Assembly: GCA_008080745.1 (NCBI GenBank)
Contig: SHMX01000003.1
Coordinates: forward strand, 1-64,000
DNA length: 64,000 nucleotides
DNA from: Candidatus Thorarchaeota archaeon
GTDB lineage: Archaea > Asgardarchaeota > Thorarchaeia > Thorarchaeales > Thorarchaeaceae
Reading direction: 5' to 3'
Shown: one piece after another, positions 1 to 11,800 of the stretch
How the letters are laid out: each line of letters starts with the position of its first letter
Numbering within the stretch: position 1 is the stretch's first letter
Position numbers and translations under genes: made by a program
The notes under the pieces: generated by a model
Databases searched by the model: none
Seen by the model: only the letters and a program-made list of their open reading frames with translations
What the model was told of the DNA's origin: nothing

Positions 1-209
1 CTCTAAAAAATTAATTATAAAAAAAGAAAAACAAATTTTTAATAAGTATAGAAACCATAATGATAAATGGTTCGCATGAGTCAACACCGATTATTTGGTC
101 CATGTATAGATTGTGCAGCCCGCCTTATGAATGTACTAGAAAGAAGTTTGCTAACTAATGGAAAGTATTGGACTCCATTCTTTCAGACATGAACCTTACC
201 AGCCATACA
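1..209. other. Intergenic, possible tiny ORF
   Basis: No convincing gene is visible in this left-edge stretch. The first 60 bases are very A/T-rich. A plus-strand ORF of 38 codons runs from an ATG at 76 to a TGA at 190-192 and contains a CxxC pair (FGPCIDCAARL), which could be a small zinc-binding protein or the remnant of a longer gene. There is no clear ribosome site in front of it, so it is only noted. Confidence 0.2.
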
Positions 210-1025
210 TTACTCTTTGGTAGCCATAATTGAGAATACGAGTGGTAATTCGATGTCCGAATCCTCATACCGATAATACCCATCATCTGACTTTGTTGTA
301 AAGGAGAAATTCTTGAATGGGGACATTGGAAATTCGTGAATATACTTTATCTTAAGGCCTACACTAATGAGAGCATTAAGTACATCGCTCATCGTATGAG
401 CCCATTCATGACCCTCTCTCTCTCCGCAGCTCTTATCGCTTTCAGCATAGGAGCCTTCTGTTGTGTAACTTAGTGGATTGGGATCATGAAAATAGCTATG
501 TTTAACGATGGGTTTTTCTCCATCCCAATCAAATATCCACATGAAGCGATGAAATTCTACGATATAGAATATTCCACCATTCTTTAGAAAGTGATGGATT
601 ATCTCAGCCCAACGTTCTATGTCCTTCAACCAACATAATACTCCATAAGAGGTGAATATGATATCGAATTGTTCATCGAGTAAATCAGGCAAGTCATAGA
701 TATTTGATTTAATGAATTCAGCCGGAAGGTTTGTTTTTTCAGCCAATATTCTCGCAAAATCAATGGCTTTTCCTGAAATATCAACACCAGTTGGAATAGC
801 ACCTTCACGCGCCCAGGAAAGGGTATCAAGCCCAAAATGACATTGTAGATGAAGTAGTGATTTTCCTTTAACAAATGGACTCAATTCTTCTAATTCTATG
901 GTGTTCAAAACACTATCACCCTTGAGGAAGTCTTCTGTTCTGTAGGAAGGAGAATCGAAATGTAATTCTGCAAACGCATCCCACATAATCTCATTGTCCT
1001 GATAGTATCGGTGGATATCCTTCAT
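210..1025 (-). CDS. Class I SAM-dependent methyltransferase
   Basis: A 271-residue soluble protein with the Rossmann methyltransferase pattern. A glycine-containing motif I (LLHLQCHFGLDTLSWA, about residues 57-72) is followed by an acidic motif II end (GVDISGKAIDFAR, about 80-92), then a motif near DEQFDIIFTSYGVLCWL and a hydrophobic strand ending GGIFYIVEFHRF. The C-terminal third is aromatic-rich, as in small-molecule methyltransferases, and would form the substrate cap. Motif I has LQCHFG in place of the classical GxGxG, a variant common in one subfamily. It lies alone downstream of the hydrogenase operon, separated by 143 bp. The substrate cannot be deduced. Confidence 0.85.
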   Translation of the reverse strand: MKDIHRYYQDNEIMWDAFAELHFDSPSYRTEDFLKGDSVLNTIELEELSPFVKGKSLLHLQCHFGLDTLSWAREGAIPTGVDISGKAIDFARILAEKTNLPAEFIKSNIYDLPDLLDEQFDIIFTSYGVLCWLKDIERWAEIIHHFLKNGGIFYIVEFHRFMWIFDWDGEKPIVKHSYFHDPNPLSYTTEGSYAESDKSCGEREGHEWAHTMSDVLNALISVGLKIKYIHEFPMSPFKNFSFTTKSDDGYYRYEDSDIELPLVFSIMATKE

Positions 1026-1168
1026 CGTCAGTCAATCCTGAATTATACGTGTTTTCTCAAAATGTATTTTCTTCTATTTAATCAAATCTTTAAAGCAAGA
1101 CCATGCTGACTTGATAAATATTAAAAAGAGTGAGAAGAGATTGCGATTGGTCGCAACCTCATTATATT

Positions 1169-2446
1169 CTATTTTACTTCTGCTACATGACATGAACAGC
1201 TTATACAGGGATCGTATGCACGAATCAATCTGTTAAGCATTAATTCAAGCTCGGGTCGTGGTAAGTCCGCAATTGATGGATATAGAGCTCTAACGTCCTC
1301 TTCCATGTTCAGATAATTCATGGTGGTGGGTGCAATGATGTCAGCCTTCTTCAAGAGACCGTCATCACCGAACTCGTAAGAGTGTACCAATGAACCACGT
1401 GGTGCCTCAGTGATATGTGTACCGAACCCAGCCTTAGGCACAGTCTCAAACTCGTGCCATTCTAGGTCGCTCTTTAGCAATGCATCAATGGTGTCAATAG
1501 CCATATCAAAGACCTGAGCGGTCTCGATTAGCTGAGCAGCATTATTATGGAATGTATTGTAGCTTGGTAATTTGATTCCAAGCTGACTAAGAGCCTTCTT
1601 GGCAAATGGTGAGAGCTGATCTGTATTATTATTCAATCGCGGTAGTGCACCAACAAAGAATCCATGACCATCGTGAACTCCAGACTTAGCAAAGCTATAA
1701 GCTGGTTGATCTTCACCAATTATTTCCTTGTATTTTTCAACAGGAACTCGATGACCCTCGGAAGTGATCAAATCTCCATCCACAAGTGCGTACTCATCAT
1801 CACGCTTGATGGACACATATGTCGTCTTTCGTTCAAAGTCTGGTTCTTCCAATGTAGCCCAAACATCTAGACATTTTTGAAGGTCCGCTCGAGCTTCATT
1901 GATTCGCTCCTTTATCTCATCAAGAGTTTGATGGGTTGGGTAGCTTGTGAAACCACCCACAGCAGTTGAAACCTGATGAACCTCACGTCCACCTGTCAGA
2001 ATCTGCATGTCATTACCGAGTTTTTTCAGTTTAAGAGCAATCTTGACAACTTCTGGAAAGTCTGCAGCAGCAGAGATAACACTCTCATGGCCAACATAGT
2101 CAGGAAGAGCGAGATATAAAGCGTGTAGAATGTGCGATTCAATATACTCACCCCAGACAAGGAGTCTGCGTAGATCAACAACTTGTTGGTCCACCTTAAT
2201 ACCCATTGCTTTCTCGACAGCCTTGGTTGATGCAACTCGATGAGAGGCACTACAGATTGCACATATACGACATGCCATCTCAGGAACCTCTGTGTATTCA
2301 CGACCGCGGAGGAATGCTTCAAATAAGCGAGCTCCCTCATCAACAGCCATCTTTACATCAACTAGTTCTTTGTCTTTAGTTGTAACGTAGAGAGAACCAT
2401 GTCCCTCTACTCTTGCAATGTGTTTGATATCAATACTTTCAGTCAT
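1169..2446 (-). CDS. hydA: [NiFe]-hydrogenase large subunit (alpha), group 3b type
   Basis: This is the catalytic subunit of a cytosolic NAD(P)-linked hydrogenase/sulfhydrogenase. Both nickel-binding motifs are intact. L1 is at residues 59-69 (CRICAICSASH, ligands C62 and C65). L2 is near the C-terminus (DPCISCSCH, D412-H420, ligands C414 and C417). An additional cysteine, C419, sits next to the conserved H420. The 425-residue length is typical of archaeal HydA. Only five residues follow H420, so the extension normally removed by the maturation protease is very short. It is the last gene of hydBGDA, and its start overlaps the hydD stop by one base. The enzyme probably links H2 to NAD(P)H; the direction cannot be seen in sequence. 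Confidence 0.95.
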   Translation of the reverse strand: MTESIDIKHIARVEGHGSLYVTTKDKELVDVKMAVDEGARLFEAFLRGREYTEVPEMACRICAICSASHRVASTKAVEKAMGIKVDQQVVDLRRLLVWGEYIESHILHALYLALPDYVGHESVISAAADFPEVVKIALKLKKLGNDMQILTGGREVHQVSTAVGGFTSYPTHQTLDEIKERINEARADLQKCLDVWATLEEPDFERKTTYVSIKRDDEYALVDGDLITSEGHRVPVEKYKEIIGEDQPAYSFAKSGVHDGHGFFVGALPRLNNNTDQLSPFAKKALSQLGIKLPSYNTFHNNAAQLIETAQVFDMAIDTIDALLKSDLEWHEFETVPKAGFGTHITEAPRGSLVHSYEFGDDGLLKKADIIAPTTMNYLNMEEDVRALYPSIADLPRPELELMLNRLIRAYDPCISCSCHVAEVK

Positions 2447-3219
2447 TAGAATTCCAACTCCTTGAATTCCTCCATATCAGCCACAGATGGACAATACTTC
2501 AGGAATTTCCGTTTTACATCTTCACTAGTTGCTCCTATCTTTTTCAGGATTTCAACTTCTGCAGCCCAGTTAGCCTCAGGAGCAGGACCTCGACATCCTT
2601 CACATGCTGCACCGTATGTTGGACAGAGTGCATCACAGCCAGCTTGGACAACGGGCCCCATGCAGAACTTCCCCTCCTTCAGAAGACAGACATTTTCCTT
2701 TGCCTTGCACTCACCACAGACACTGTATTGTGGAATGTAAGGGGTCTTTCCTATGAGGAGTGCTTTTACAGCTTCTACAAATTCAGCTTTGTCCATTGGA
2801 CACCCTGGAAGTGAATAATCGACTTTGACGTAATGCGAAACTGGTTTGATGTCAATTGCATCAATACGTTCATAGTCATCGCCATAGACCTCTTTCTTCC
2901 ATTCATCAGTATCTGCAAGGTTACGCAGAGCAGGAAGGCCACCATGAGTGGCACAAGCACCTATTGCTACTAAGACACCAGATTTCTCCCGGATTTTCTT
3001 GAGTCGTTCGATATCGGTTGATTTAGCTATTGATCCTTCAACGAAAGCTACATCCCAAGGGCCATCATCATTTTCAGCCTTTGCCATGACCCAGGAGGTG
3101 ATATCAACGAGGCTGATAATGTCGAGCAAGTGATCCTCAAGATTCAAGATATTGAGCTGACAACCAGCACATCCTGTAAATCCAAAGATACCTACGGTTG
3201 GCTTGCCATTATTCCCCAT
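2446..3219 (-). CDS. hydD: [NiFe]-hydrogenase small subunit (delta)
   Basis: The electron-transfer partner of the large subunit. The N-terminal GFTGCAGCQLNIL motif (C17, C20), the GACATHGG segment and SLPGCPMD supply the proximal [4Fe-4S] cluster. Later cysteine groups (CGECKAKENVCL, CMGPVVQAGCDALCP, CEGC) fit the medial and distal clusters. There is no twin-arginine signal or membrane anchor, which fits a cytosolic group 3 enzyme. The 257 residues match archaeal HydD. It overlaps hydA and hydG by one base each, so the operon is probably translationally coupled. Confidence 0.95.
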   Translation of the reverse strand: MGNNGKPTVGIFGFTGCAGCQLNILNLEDHLLDIISLVDITSWVMAKAENDDGPWDVAFVEGSIAKSTDIERLKKIREKSGVLVAIGACATHGGLPALRNLADTDEWKKEVYGDDYERIDAIDIKPVSHYVKVDYSLPGCPMDKAEFVEAVKALLIGKTPYIPQYSVCGECKAKENVCLLKEGKFCMGPVVQAGCDALCPTYGAACEGCRGPAPEANWAAEVEILKKIGATSEDVKRKFLKYCPSVADMEEFKELEF

Positions 3220-4067
3220 TAGATCGCCTCCTGCATCTGCTCAACTTGGAACAAAGTGAATACAGGTCCATCAATACAGGTGAGTTTGTGACCAATCTGG
3301 CAGTGTGCACATTTGCCTACACCACATTTCATCTTTCTTTCAAGAGAGAGAAGAATCTGATCCTTACCTACACCAATGTCTAGTAGTTCCTTTACAACGA
3401 ACTTGTAGACAATAGGTGGACCACAGACCACTGCGCTGAGATTTTCAGTTTTGAACTTCTTCTTCTTGAATAAGGTAGTAACAACACCAACATTGCCTTT
3501 CCAATCATCGTCGCCTGCATCTACAGTTACGTGGAGATCGATATCATCTAGTGCTTCCCAGGCTGCAAGTTCGTCCTTGAAGAGGAGCAAATCGGGTGAG
3601 CGAGTTCCATAGAAGATAGTTACTTCACCAAAATCATCCCGATTATCAATAACGTAGTTAATCAATGAACGTAGAGGAACTAGACCGATTCCACCTGCAA
3701 CAAACAGAATGTCACGTCCCTTGAGAGACTCTGTTGGGAATCCATTACCATAAGGGCCTCGGATACCTACAACATCTCCAACTTCAAGCTCATGAATCTT
3801 GTTAGTTACATCACCAGTCTTACGAATACCTAGTTCAAGATAACCACGTTTTGTAGGACTAGAACTGATTGAGAATGGAGCTTCACCAATACCAAACATG
3901 CTGAGTTGGACAAATTGACCAGGTTTGTAAGTAAATAGGTCTTTCATTCTGCCTTCAACAAATTCGAAGGTGAACAGAGTTTCCCACTCGGTCATCTTTC
4001 TTTTCTTAATCAACTTTGCTAGATCAGGAACGTATACATTTTCTTTCTTAATCTGTAATTGAACCAT
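3219..4067 (-). CDS. hydG: Hydrogenase gamma subunit, FAD/NAD(P)/[2Fe-2S] reductase
   Basis: The diaphorase subunit, related to ferredoxin-NADP reductases and PyrK. The FAD-binding barrel carries the APFSISSSP segment (residues 63-71). The nucleotide-binding domain begins at VAGGIGLVPLRSL (123-135) and includes VVCGPP near 213-218. The C-terminal cysteines C248, C253, C256 and C264 form the [2Fe-2S] site. It exchanges hydride with NAD(P)H and passes electrons through HydB and HydD to the nickel site. It is the second gene of the operon and directly abuts hydB. Length (282 residues) is normal. Confidence 0.94.
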   Translation of the reverse strand: MVQLQIKKENVYVPDLAKLIKKRKMTEWETLFTFEFVEGRMKDLFTYKPGQFVQLSMFGIGEAPFSISSSPTKRGYLELGIRKTGDVTNKIHELEVGDVVGIRGPYGNGFPTESLKGRDILFVAGGIGLVPLRSLINYVIDNRDDFGEVTIFYGTRSPDLLLFKDELAAWEALDDIDLHVTVDAGDDDWKGNVGVVTTLFKKKKFKTENLSAVVCGPPIVYKFVVKELLDIGVGKDQILLSLERKMKCGVGKCAHCQIGHKLTCIDGPVFTLFQVEQMQEAI

Positions 4068-5144
4068 CTATTTCCCTCCCTGAGCTGTGGGAGCTACTTC
4101 CCAGATTCCTGAGAGCTCCTTGAGTACATCTTTGATGCTGATATCACTGGGACAAGCGGCGGTACAACGACCACAACCCGTACATCCTAGAATGCCTTGA
4201 TCATGGGCAAAACCTCTCATCTTATGATAGAATCGATACTTGAAACGAGCTGCAGGTGACTCTCTAAAATTATGTCCACCAGCAACAAGTGCGAACTCTT
4301 GGAATAAGCAAGCATCCCATTTCCTTGTTCTATCTGCAGATGTTAGGGAGAGATCAAGGTCATCCACCACATCATAACAATAACAGGTTGGACAAACCAT
4401 AGCACATGCACCACAATTGACACAATCCTCTGCCATTTTATCCCAAAATTCATGATGGAATGATAGGTCAAGATATTCATTGATACCTTCAACATCTACC
4501 TCATGTGGTAATGACTCATTCTTGTGCTTGAGGGCTGCTTTGAATGCTCCAAAGTCTTCTGGTCCTGCCTCTTGGAAAATATCTCTAGCCATGTGAACTA
4601 GATGTTCACCTTTAGCAGTACCAACTTGTACATAGTATCTATCTCCAGATATTGGAGTCAAGAAGAGGTCATAACCTTCAACAACATGATGGGTATTCAT
4701 TGATCGACAGAAACCATATTCACAAGAATCTAAACAATTTATTCCAACAATAGTGGTTTTCTCCCGTCGTGCGAAATAGTATTTGTCTGTATATTCTCCG
4801 CCAAATACTCTATCAAGATGCAGAATTCCGTTAAGGTCACAGGAATGCACTGCCATCAATAAACGAGGACGCATTGCACGAAGCTCGTCTAGGGTATCCT
4901 CAACTTTATTTTCCTCAAGGTCAAAACTCATCATGACCTCGTTCTGCGGTTGGAAATATTTGCGAGGGGATAGAATGGTGCTATCATAATCCATGACAAG
5001 ATTGTCAGGATTATCTATCTTCCCGAAAACGTGCTTACTCCTTTTCTTTACTGGTCCGAATACATCATACTCGTTTGACGCAGCCTCTACGAGCTTTTTG
5101 ATGTCGGTCCGCTTCATTACATAGGGTGGACTCATAATTATCAT
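4068..5144 (-). CDS. hydB: Hydrogenase beta subunit, 4Fe-4S electron-transfer protein
   Basis: First gene of the operon. An N-terminal region of about 230 residues typical of sulfhydrogenase beta/AsrA-like proteins precedes two ferredoxin clusters: C241/C244/C247/C251 (DCVNCGACAMVCP) and C321/C324/C327/C331 (GCTGCGRCTAACP). A CLDSCEYGFC group near 137-146 may bind another cofactor. It carries electrons between HydG and HydD. Two ATGs lie at the front (M1 and M4). A GAAGGA ribosome site sits just before M1, so either could be used. The gene order B-G-D-A is that of the Thermococcales cytosolic hydrogenase. Confidence 0.93.
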   Translation of the reverse strand: MIIMSPPYVMKRTDIKKLVEAASNEYDVFGPVKKRSKHVFGKIDNPDNLVMDYDSTILSPRKYFQPQNEVMMSFDLEENKVEDTLDELRAMRPRLLMAVHSCDLNGILHLDRVFGGEYTDKYYFARREKTTIVGINCLDSCEYGFCRSMNTHHVVEGYDLFLTPISGDRYYVQVGTAKGEHLVHMARDIFQEAGPEDFGAFKAALKHKNESLPHEVDVEGINEYLDLSFHHEFWDKMAEDCVNCGACAMVCPTCYCYDVVDDLDLSLTSADRTRKWDACLFQEFALVAGGHNFRESPAARFKYRFYHKMRGFAHDQGILGCTGCGRCTAACPSDISIKDVLKELSGIWEVAPTAQGGK

Positions 5145-5367
5145 CGGTCCTTCTTTGGTCTAAGATATGTGTGTTGCATTGATTTAATACCAATAAGGTT
5201 TGAGGAACGGCAAATTACACGAATTGTAAAGATTTCTTTCGAAAACAAAAATTTTCATGGATAATGTGTCCAAAATCAATAAAAATCAAGAATTCCTTGA
5301 ATTAAGGTCTGTAACTTACAAAAATTGGTGTTTAAAGAGGCTGGTGTAGAACATAATAAGGAGAAAA

Positions 5368-5859
5368 ATGGCTGACGATGTCACCAGAAAAACACCTGAT
5401 GGATTGGAATTCACATTCATTCGAGAATTAAGAAGAGAATCGAAGGATGTTAGGGTTCGATTCACAGTACTAGAAATTTCGGAACCGAGAGAAGTATTTT
5501 CGCGAAGGTCCAATCGCATATATTTAGTTGCTAATGCATTACTAGCTGATGAAACAGCTAAAGTAACACTTCAGTTGTGGAACTCAGATATTGATAAGAT
5601 TGAGGTAGGAGAAACCTATGTTCTTGAGAATGCGTACATATCAGTTTACAATGAATGCATGTATCTCAATAGAGGGTACACAGGAGGTATTATTCAAAGC
5701 CATGAATCAATTGAAGTTCCCTCTGATCTCAAAAATATGAGTCTGCCTTTTGTGGGTGTAAAAGTATCAAAGAGAACATCAGATGTGAAAACTGGAAAAA
5801 CATTCCGAGGAGAACCAGGAAGAGCAGCAAAGGGATACTGCTCATCCAAAGAGTTCTAA
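5368..5859 (+). CDS. OB-fold single-stranded DNA-binding protein (RPA/SOSS-B-like)
   Basis: A 163-residue protein with one OB-fold. Beta-strand segments such as RVRFTVLEISEPREV, AKVTLQLWNSDIDKIEVGE and TYVLENAYISVYN span residues about 25-105, and the LQLWN..ID.IEVGETY pattern is characteristic of archaeal and eukaryotic SSB (SOSS-B/RPA-like) domains. A basic, disordered C-terminal tail follows (residues 130-163). It probably binds single-stranded DNA in repair or replication. An AAGGAG ribosome site at 5358-5363 stands four bases before the ATG. It is divergent from the hydrogenase operon and its stop lies three bases from the stop of the giant membrane gene. Confidence 0.8.
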   Translation: MADDVTRKTPDGLEFTFIRELRRESKDVRVRFTVLEISEPREVFSRRSNRIYLVANALLADETAKVTLQLWNSDIDKIEVGETYVLENAYISVYNECMYLNRGYTGGIIQSHESIEVPSDLKNMSLPFVGVKVSKRTSDVKTGKTFRGEPGRAAKGYCSSKEF

Positions 5860-5862
5860 GTT

Positions 5863-8800
5863 TCAACTTACCATTAGACCAAGTGCAATGGTTCCACCAA
5901 AGATTGCAATTGAGGCGACTAGTGCAATAAGCACGACGAGCCGCAGATAAACAAGATTTGGATTATCTTTTTCCTTCTCTCGAATAAAGAGAGCAAAGAA
6001 TAGGAATGACACCGCTAATGCTAACATCAGACTTTGCAGGAAGATTCCAAAGACTGAGGTATAAGCAAAACCCGTCACTCCAAAGAATAAGAGAGAGAAG
6101 AAGACGTATTTGGAATCTTTACCAATCACAGGAAATAGGACAATCGATGCCATAACAATTGTTAGATATCCTGACGCAACCAGAGAAAAGGTAGCTAACT
6201 GGGAAGCAATGTAAACTATCACACCTAGACTGATAGATTTCGTAATCCATAGGGGGTTACCAAGTTTCTTTGGTAGATAGCCAAGGGAGGTCGAGATTGT
6301 ATAAAGAACAGATGTTGCTAAGACACTTAGTGTAAAAACCAAGATCTGAATATCCAGTGTAACTGCCGCAATTAGTAGTCTATCCAATAGGATTACACCT
6401 AATGCTGCAGGAATAGGAACCCAAAATATAGTACGCCACTTTTGTGTCTTATCTGCTTCAGAAATAACAACCAATCCAGCAATGGACAGAGCCAAGATAC
6501 CAAGAGAACCAGCAAGTAGAAATTCACCATATTCTGTGAGCCATGAGGCAGTAGTAGCACCTAGACCAATTGATATGAGAAATAGGCTGACCGAACCAAA
6601 AGAGGTCTTGACCTGTCGCCGGATAATAGCAATAACAAGTAGCATCATCCCCAGAATACTCATTGGAAGGGATATGCTGGGAACCACATAGAGAGAACCA
6701 GTGGGAGGCATGGCTACTAGTTCACTGAAGAATGGAAAACTGAATACTGCTATTGTGATAGTAAATGCAGACGAGAATACTCCCCACATGATGTAACCAA
6801 ATCGGTCAAAGAGATAGCGAAGTGTACCCGTGAAATCACGTAGGAGTTGACCAAGTAAAGAACCAAGATTCTTCACTACATTAATGATTCGTTGAATCTG
6901 ATTAGGAATCAGAGGGGCCATCACCATTAATCCAACTACAAGTCCAGCTATAATGGAGTATGCAATATTGATAGTTGTGAATAGAAGAGTACCAATGGAA
7001 ACCGTTGGAATGAGTGTGAAGCTGATCAACCAATGTGCAGTTTTCTTCATAGATTCAAGGTGATTGAATGAAAATACCGGATAGCTAATCACACAAGATA
7101 ATACCACCACAGCTCCTACTTGATAGCCCAGGGAGAGGATATCTGTAAATATATCTGGAATTACGAAATACAATATTGCCTGATACAATCCGAATACGAA
7201 TAAAACTCCGCTTGGAGTTCTCAAACGTATTCCATCTTCTAGTGATAGTATCGTATTCGCAACGAGATACAAAATTCCAGTTATGAGGTAGATAGTCGCT
7301 ATAAACCCAATTGTCGATCTAATGTTGAGACCCAAAACCAAACCACCAGAAGTATTACTGAAAAGAGCAGTTGCAATCAAAATTCCCAAAATAGGTGGTA
7401 TAGTACTGGAAAAGAAGAATATATTCCTGCGAATAAAATCTGCAGAGTGTTCGATAAAACGTATGGTAGGATCGATTAATGAGGGTATAGCCAAAATATA
7501 CCAGAATGCAAATGTCCAGATAGCATAGCTGACTGGTTCCAGTGAAAATCTAGCTAACCAGAACAGTCCAGCCATTGAGCTAGCAAATCCGAGGTTCAAT
7601 GCTGAAGGCATCCAGCTAGGTTGCTCAGGAAGGGTGAGATAATACAAACCGGAACCAATGCAAAGAACCGCACTAGTTGCGAATAGTCCAAATATTGGGT
7701 TCCATTCCAAATATGAACCAGCTGAATAAGTTAGAAGAGCAGCTCCTGCTATGCCTGGTAGCAAAGTCATGTGACCTGCTGAACTATTGCTATGAGTTCT
7801 TAGCTGACTTTCGTATTTCAAGAAGACAGGTGTTGTAAGCAGACTCATCAGAAATAGAGAAACCCCGAGTGTTCCTGAAATATTAGCAGGAGGAATAAGA
7901 GTAGTATATTCCCAACCTGTGATATAAGCTGCTAACAGAATAGATGTAATTCCGGTTTGAATCTCCCAGATGTGGCTAAAGTTTTCCCACTTCACAGAAT
8001 GAAGGTACAATCCAAATAGAGAAAGAAGGGATAATCCAGCAGCTCCAGCAACAACACCTGTAAATGGTAAAATGGGATAGGAATAGGAAATCCAAATTGA
8101 CTCTAACCAAATTATGGATGAAACAACGAAACTCTGAACAACAATCCCACTTTTCATATCTTGCCCAATAGGCCGTATTTGAGTCAGGAGGAAGGTCGTA
8201 GTCCACGTAGTAATGAATAGAATAGGAGAGGAGGAGATACCAAGAAGATACCAAACTAAAGAAACAAGGGTTGATAGTGTTATACCAAACAGCCCCCATC
8301 CAATAGTATGATATTTCTCAACAAGCGATACATCGAGAAGAATCAACAATACAGGAATAGCAGAGATATAAAGAGAAATACCAAATGGAGCTAAAAGAAT
8401 ATCGTAGAAAAAGTGGAATATTGCAATTGAAGATAGTATTGCTACCCCATTGATAGACCCAACCAATATTAGATCAGATAACTCACTCCAGATCGATAGC
8501 AAATTCATAAGAATAAAGACAAATGCTGCAACTTCAATTGAAAGAACTAAACTTACAGGAAGAATTAGTAGACCTGTGCCAACTGCAAGAATTGAAGAAC
8601 GCACTAACGAAAATGCGATTGAGAGGTTTGATAGGTCATTATCTTTGGAAGGTGTGATTCGTATCAATTCAGAAACAACTAGCACACTTGCCAAAACCGC
8701 AAAGATGCCAAAGCCCTGAAGAAGATAGTACATCCCCAACCCCACTAGAATACTGAAGCCCCACCATGTATAGCTCTTTCTGAGCTCTTTTGGCATAGAC

Positions 8801-11800
8801 AAAGAAGCCATTTCAAAGACAAGAAATCCAAGCCCGACCAACACTGGATCACGAAGTATTGATAACAGGTTCCAAAATATGACAGCCAGAGTGAGAGTGA
8901 TAACAAGAGTGTAACTCACGATGATTCTTTTTTCACGAGGTACAAAGAAAGCTCCTAATAGAATGGTTTCGATTGATAACAATATAATTTTTGAAAGGAT
9001 ATCAATTGGTAGTAGATATATTCCTAGAACAGTCGAAGCGGTTATAGTGGCTATGAATGCAGGAATGACTGAACCAGATATATGTATTTCAGAGGATCCC
9101 AACATAGAGAAAAGTGATACTAAGCAAACCCAACCAAGAATGGCGACAATAGGATCGGGAGGGTTCATGTAGGTTATAATTTCAAAACTGATAGTCCCTA
9201 CAAACAATAGAAACACTCCAGTCAACAAAGACGGATATTGTTCCTTTTTGATATGAAGAATGGGAATCCACAAAATAGTGAATAACACCATATACAATGA
9301 ACCTATTATTAGAATATCAAAACCCATCTGCAGAAGAGAAGTATAGGTAGAAGATGCCACATAATATGTTAGACCAAAGAATACGGCACCGAAGAAAGGT
9401 ACAGCGTTACGATTTATGAATTTCACAATTTGCTTTATCCCAACTAAAATAGTTGTGCCAATAGTCTGTAATGTTCTAATGTAGAGAGAATATGCGTATG
9501 GAATCGGAGCTAAAATACAGACTAATCCACTTAGTATTAGGTCAAGAGTAATCATGTATGTGAATAATACTGCAGGAATAGCTGAGAGACCTATATACAT
9601 TCCACCTACTACCCTCTTTGGTAATCCGATAACTCTGTAACCTGTAGCCCCAATCCCCGAAGCTATAGAGGTTAGAAGAATAGCATGAATTGTGCTCATT
9701 AAGGGCGATACTAATAGATAAAATTCGTTGGTCACTGCAGCCAATATCAGTGAATATCCAATAACTGGTAATGCAGTAGAGATACTCTCAGAGAACTCAT
9801 TTCTTCCCAAGAGGAGTATACCCATTGAACTAATGGATGCTATCAGTATTTGACTAATAGGATTGACGAGTGCTACGTAGGTGTAGACTAATCCACCTGT
9901 AGCTATAGATAGACCAACGACTGAAGCCTGTGTGAGTATTGGAGATGGACGGTCTATTTTTACCAGCATCCCGAGATAGAGTATGAAGAAGCAACAGCCG
10001 AGAACGAATGCAGTTGGTATGAAAGACATTCCAAGATAGGGTATTAGCACTCCATAACCAAGAGACAAGCAGAGAAAAATCGAAAAAACTGCCCAGGATA
10101 TAAAAATGAACTTGAGCAAAATTTGTCCAGCAACAACAGCAGCATCATAAGCAACCTTACCGGCCTTGGTAAATCCGTTCTTGATGGTGGAACCAATCCA
10201 TCCCAAACCTCTGCGGATTACAGAAATAATTCTAACAACACCATTTTTGATTTTATTCCCAACTAAAATTAGACCCGCATGTATCCATCTTCCGAAACGT
10301 ATCCCAGCCCCTATGAGAATATGTCCAACTCGGATATAGCCGGGATGTGCTACCGGAATTGGGAGAAGAACCAAAGCTACAATGATGACAAGAGGACTGA
10401 TTATTGATAGATATGTTGCTTGAATATTCCATGATATCCAGAGACCTCCAACGAATCCTGGAAGATATGGAATGGAAGTTTTTCTTAGTGAGACCCCATT
10501 CTTCTGAAGTGCACTAGTAGCCAACATCAAGAGAAGAGCAATTGGCAATGCCTCTCCAATATTCATCGCAATAGGACCGATTAGATACCACAGTATTAGG
10601 GCAGAAAGACTGGCCAGAAAACAGACTGATCCAATACTAAGGAGCTGACCTCTTCTCTTCAACTTAGTGAGAGCCCCGACACCCAGAGTTCCACAACCTG
10701 CAAAAATCACACCAGATAACGCCGCTAACCCCATAAAGGGATGATTGAAACTTAGAAATAGAGGATAGAGAAGGTATGCAATTGTACCAGTGAAGATTAC
10801 ATTAAGTGCAGTTCCAGATATTAGAATGTGCTGCTTAACCCAATATTTCATTCTTCGAAAGGCATTTGTGAAAGATTCCCAAATAGTACGAAAAACCCTT
10901 CGTACTCTTTTGAAAAGTCCCGTTATACCTGCTAAGAAAGTCATTGATGAAAACGAAATAGATAGAGCTATTGGAAACAAGTAAAATTGAGTCCATAAGT
11001 ATAGTGATAATGCTGCAGTGATTACCACCATAGTGCCAAATATTCGTACTATAATTCCTTCAAAGCTTCGTTTTAGAGTACCACCTAATCTCAGATATAC
11101 GGGAAATGGCATCAGAATCAGAAGTGAAATCATAATGCTAAGTGGAGCGAACAACGGAATGAACTGGGATACCAATCCCCAACTAGTCTGAGATGTTAGG
11201 AAAATAAAAACTGTAGGAGTTCCCAATGCTATCAATAGTAGACCAAATGCAGCTAAAATTTGGGCTAGTTCCACATCAATAATCCATTCTGCAGCTTCCA
11301 TTTTGATGTGCAAAGGATCTTCTTTAGTTGTATGAGTCTCAGCATGTGGTTCAAAATTACCTTCTTTAACCAAACTGCTGTTGGAAACGATTGGAGGTGT
11401 CATGGGAATTTGGGAGATTACCCGTAATTGAAAACGACGTAGAATCCTAGTTGTAGCTAGTAAGCTTAGACCCGTTCCCATCGAGAAGACAGACAGGTAC
11501 AATAGCAAGTCTATCATAGGATATAGAACTCGTGATTGTTCTACTAGAATCAGACCAAGACCTACGGAAAGTATCACACTAATAATGGGTCCTAATATTT
11601 TGTTTCGAAGAACTACCTGTGTAATCAAGAGGTATGCGCTTAGCGTAATCAGAGCCAAGAAAACACTATGAAGGGGGCTAAATAGGTTGAAAGTTAGAAT
11701 GTAGACGAATAAAGGCCCAGTGAGAACGATTAGGATTCCTAACCCCTTCTGAATGTTCAACCAAGTTGATTCTGTTAGATTTTCATTCCGATTTAAACTG

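Noticed and set aside
7976..8299. Tryptophan/cysteine-rich ORF inside the giant membrane gene
   Set aside because: It is out of frame in the same strand as a 2095-codon gene, and its composition is explained by the shifted reading of hydrophobic codons.
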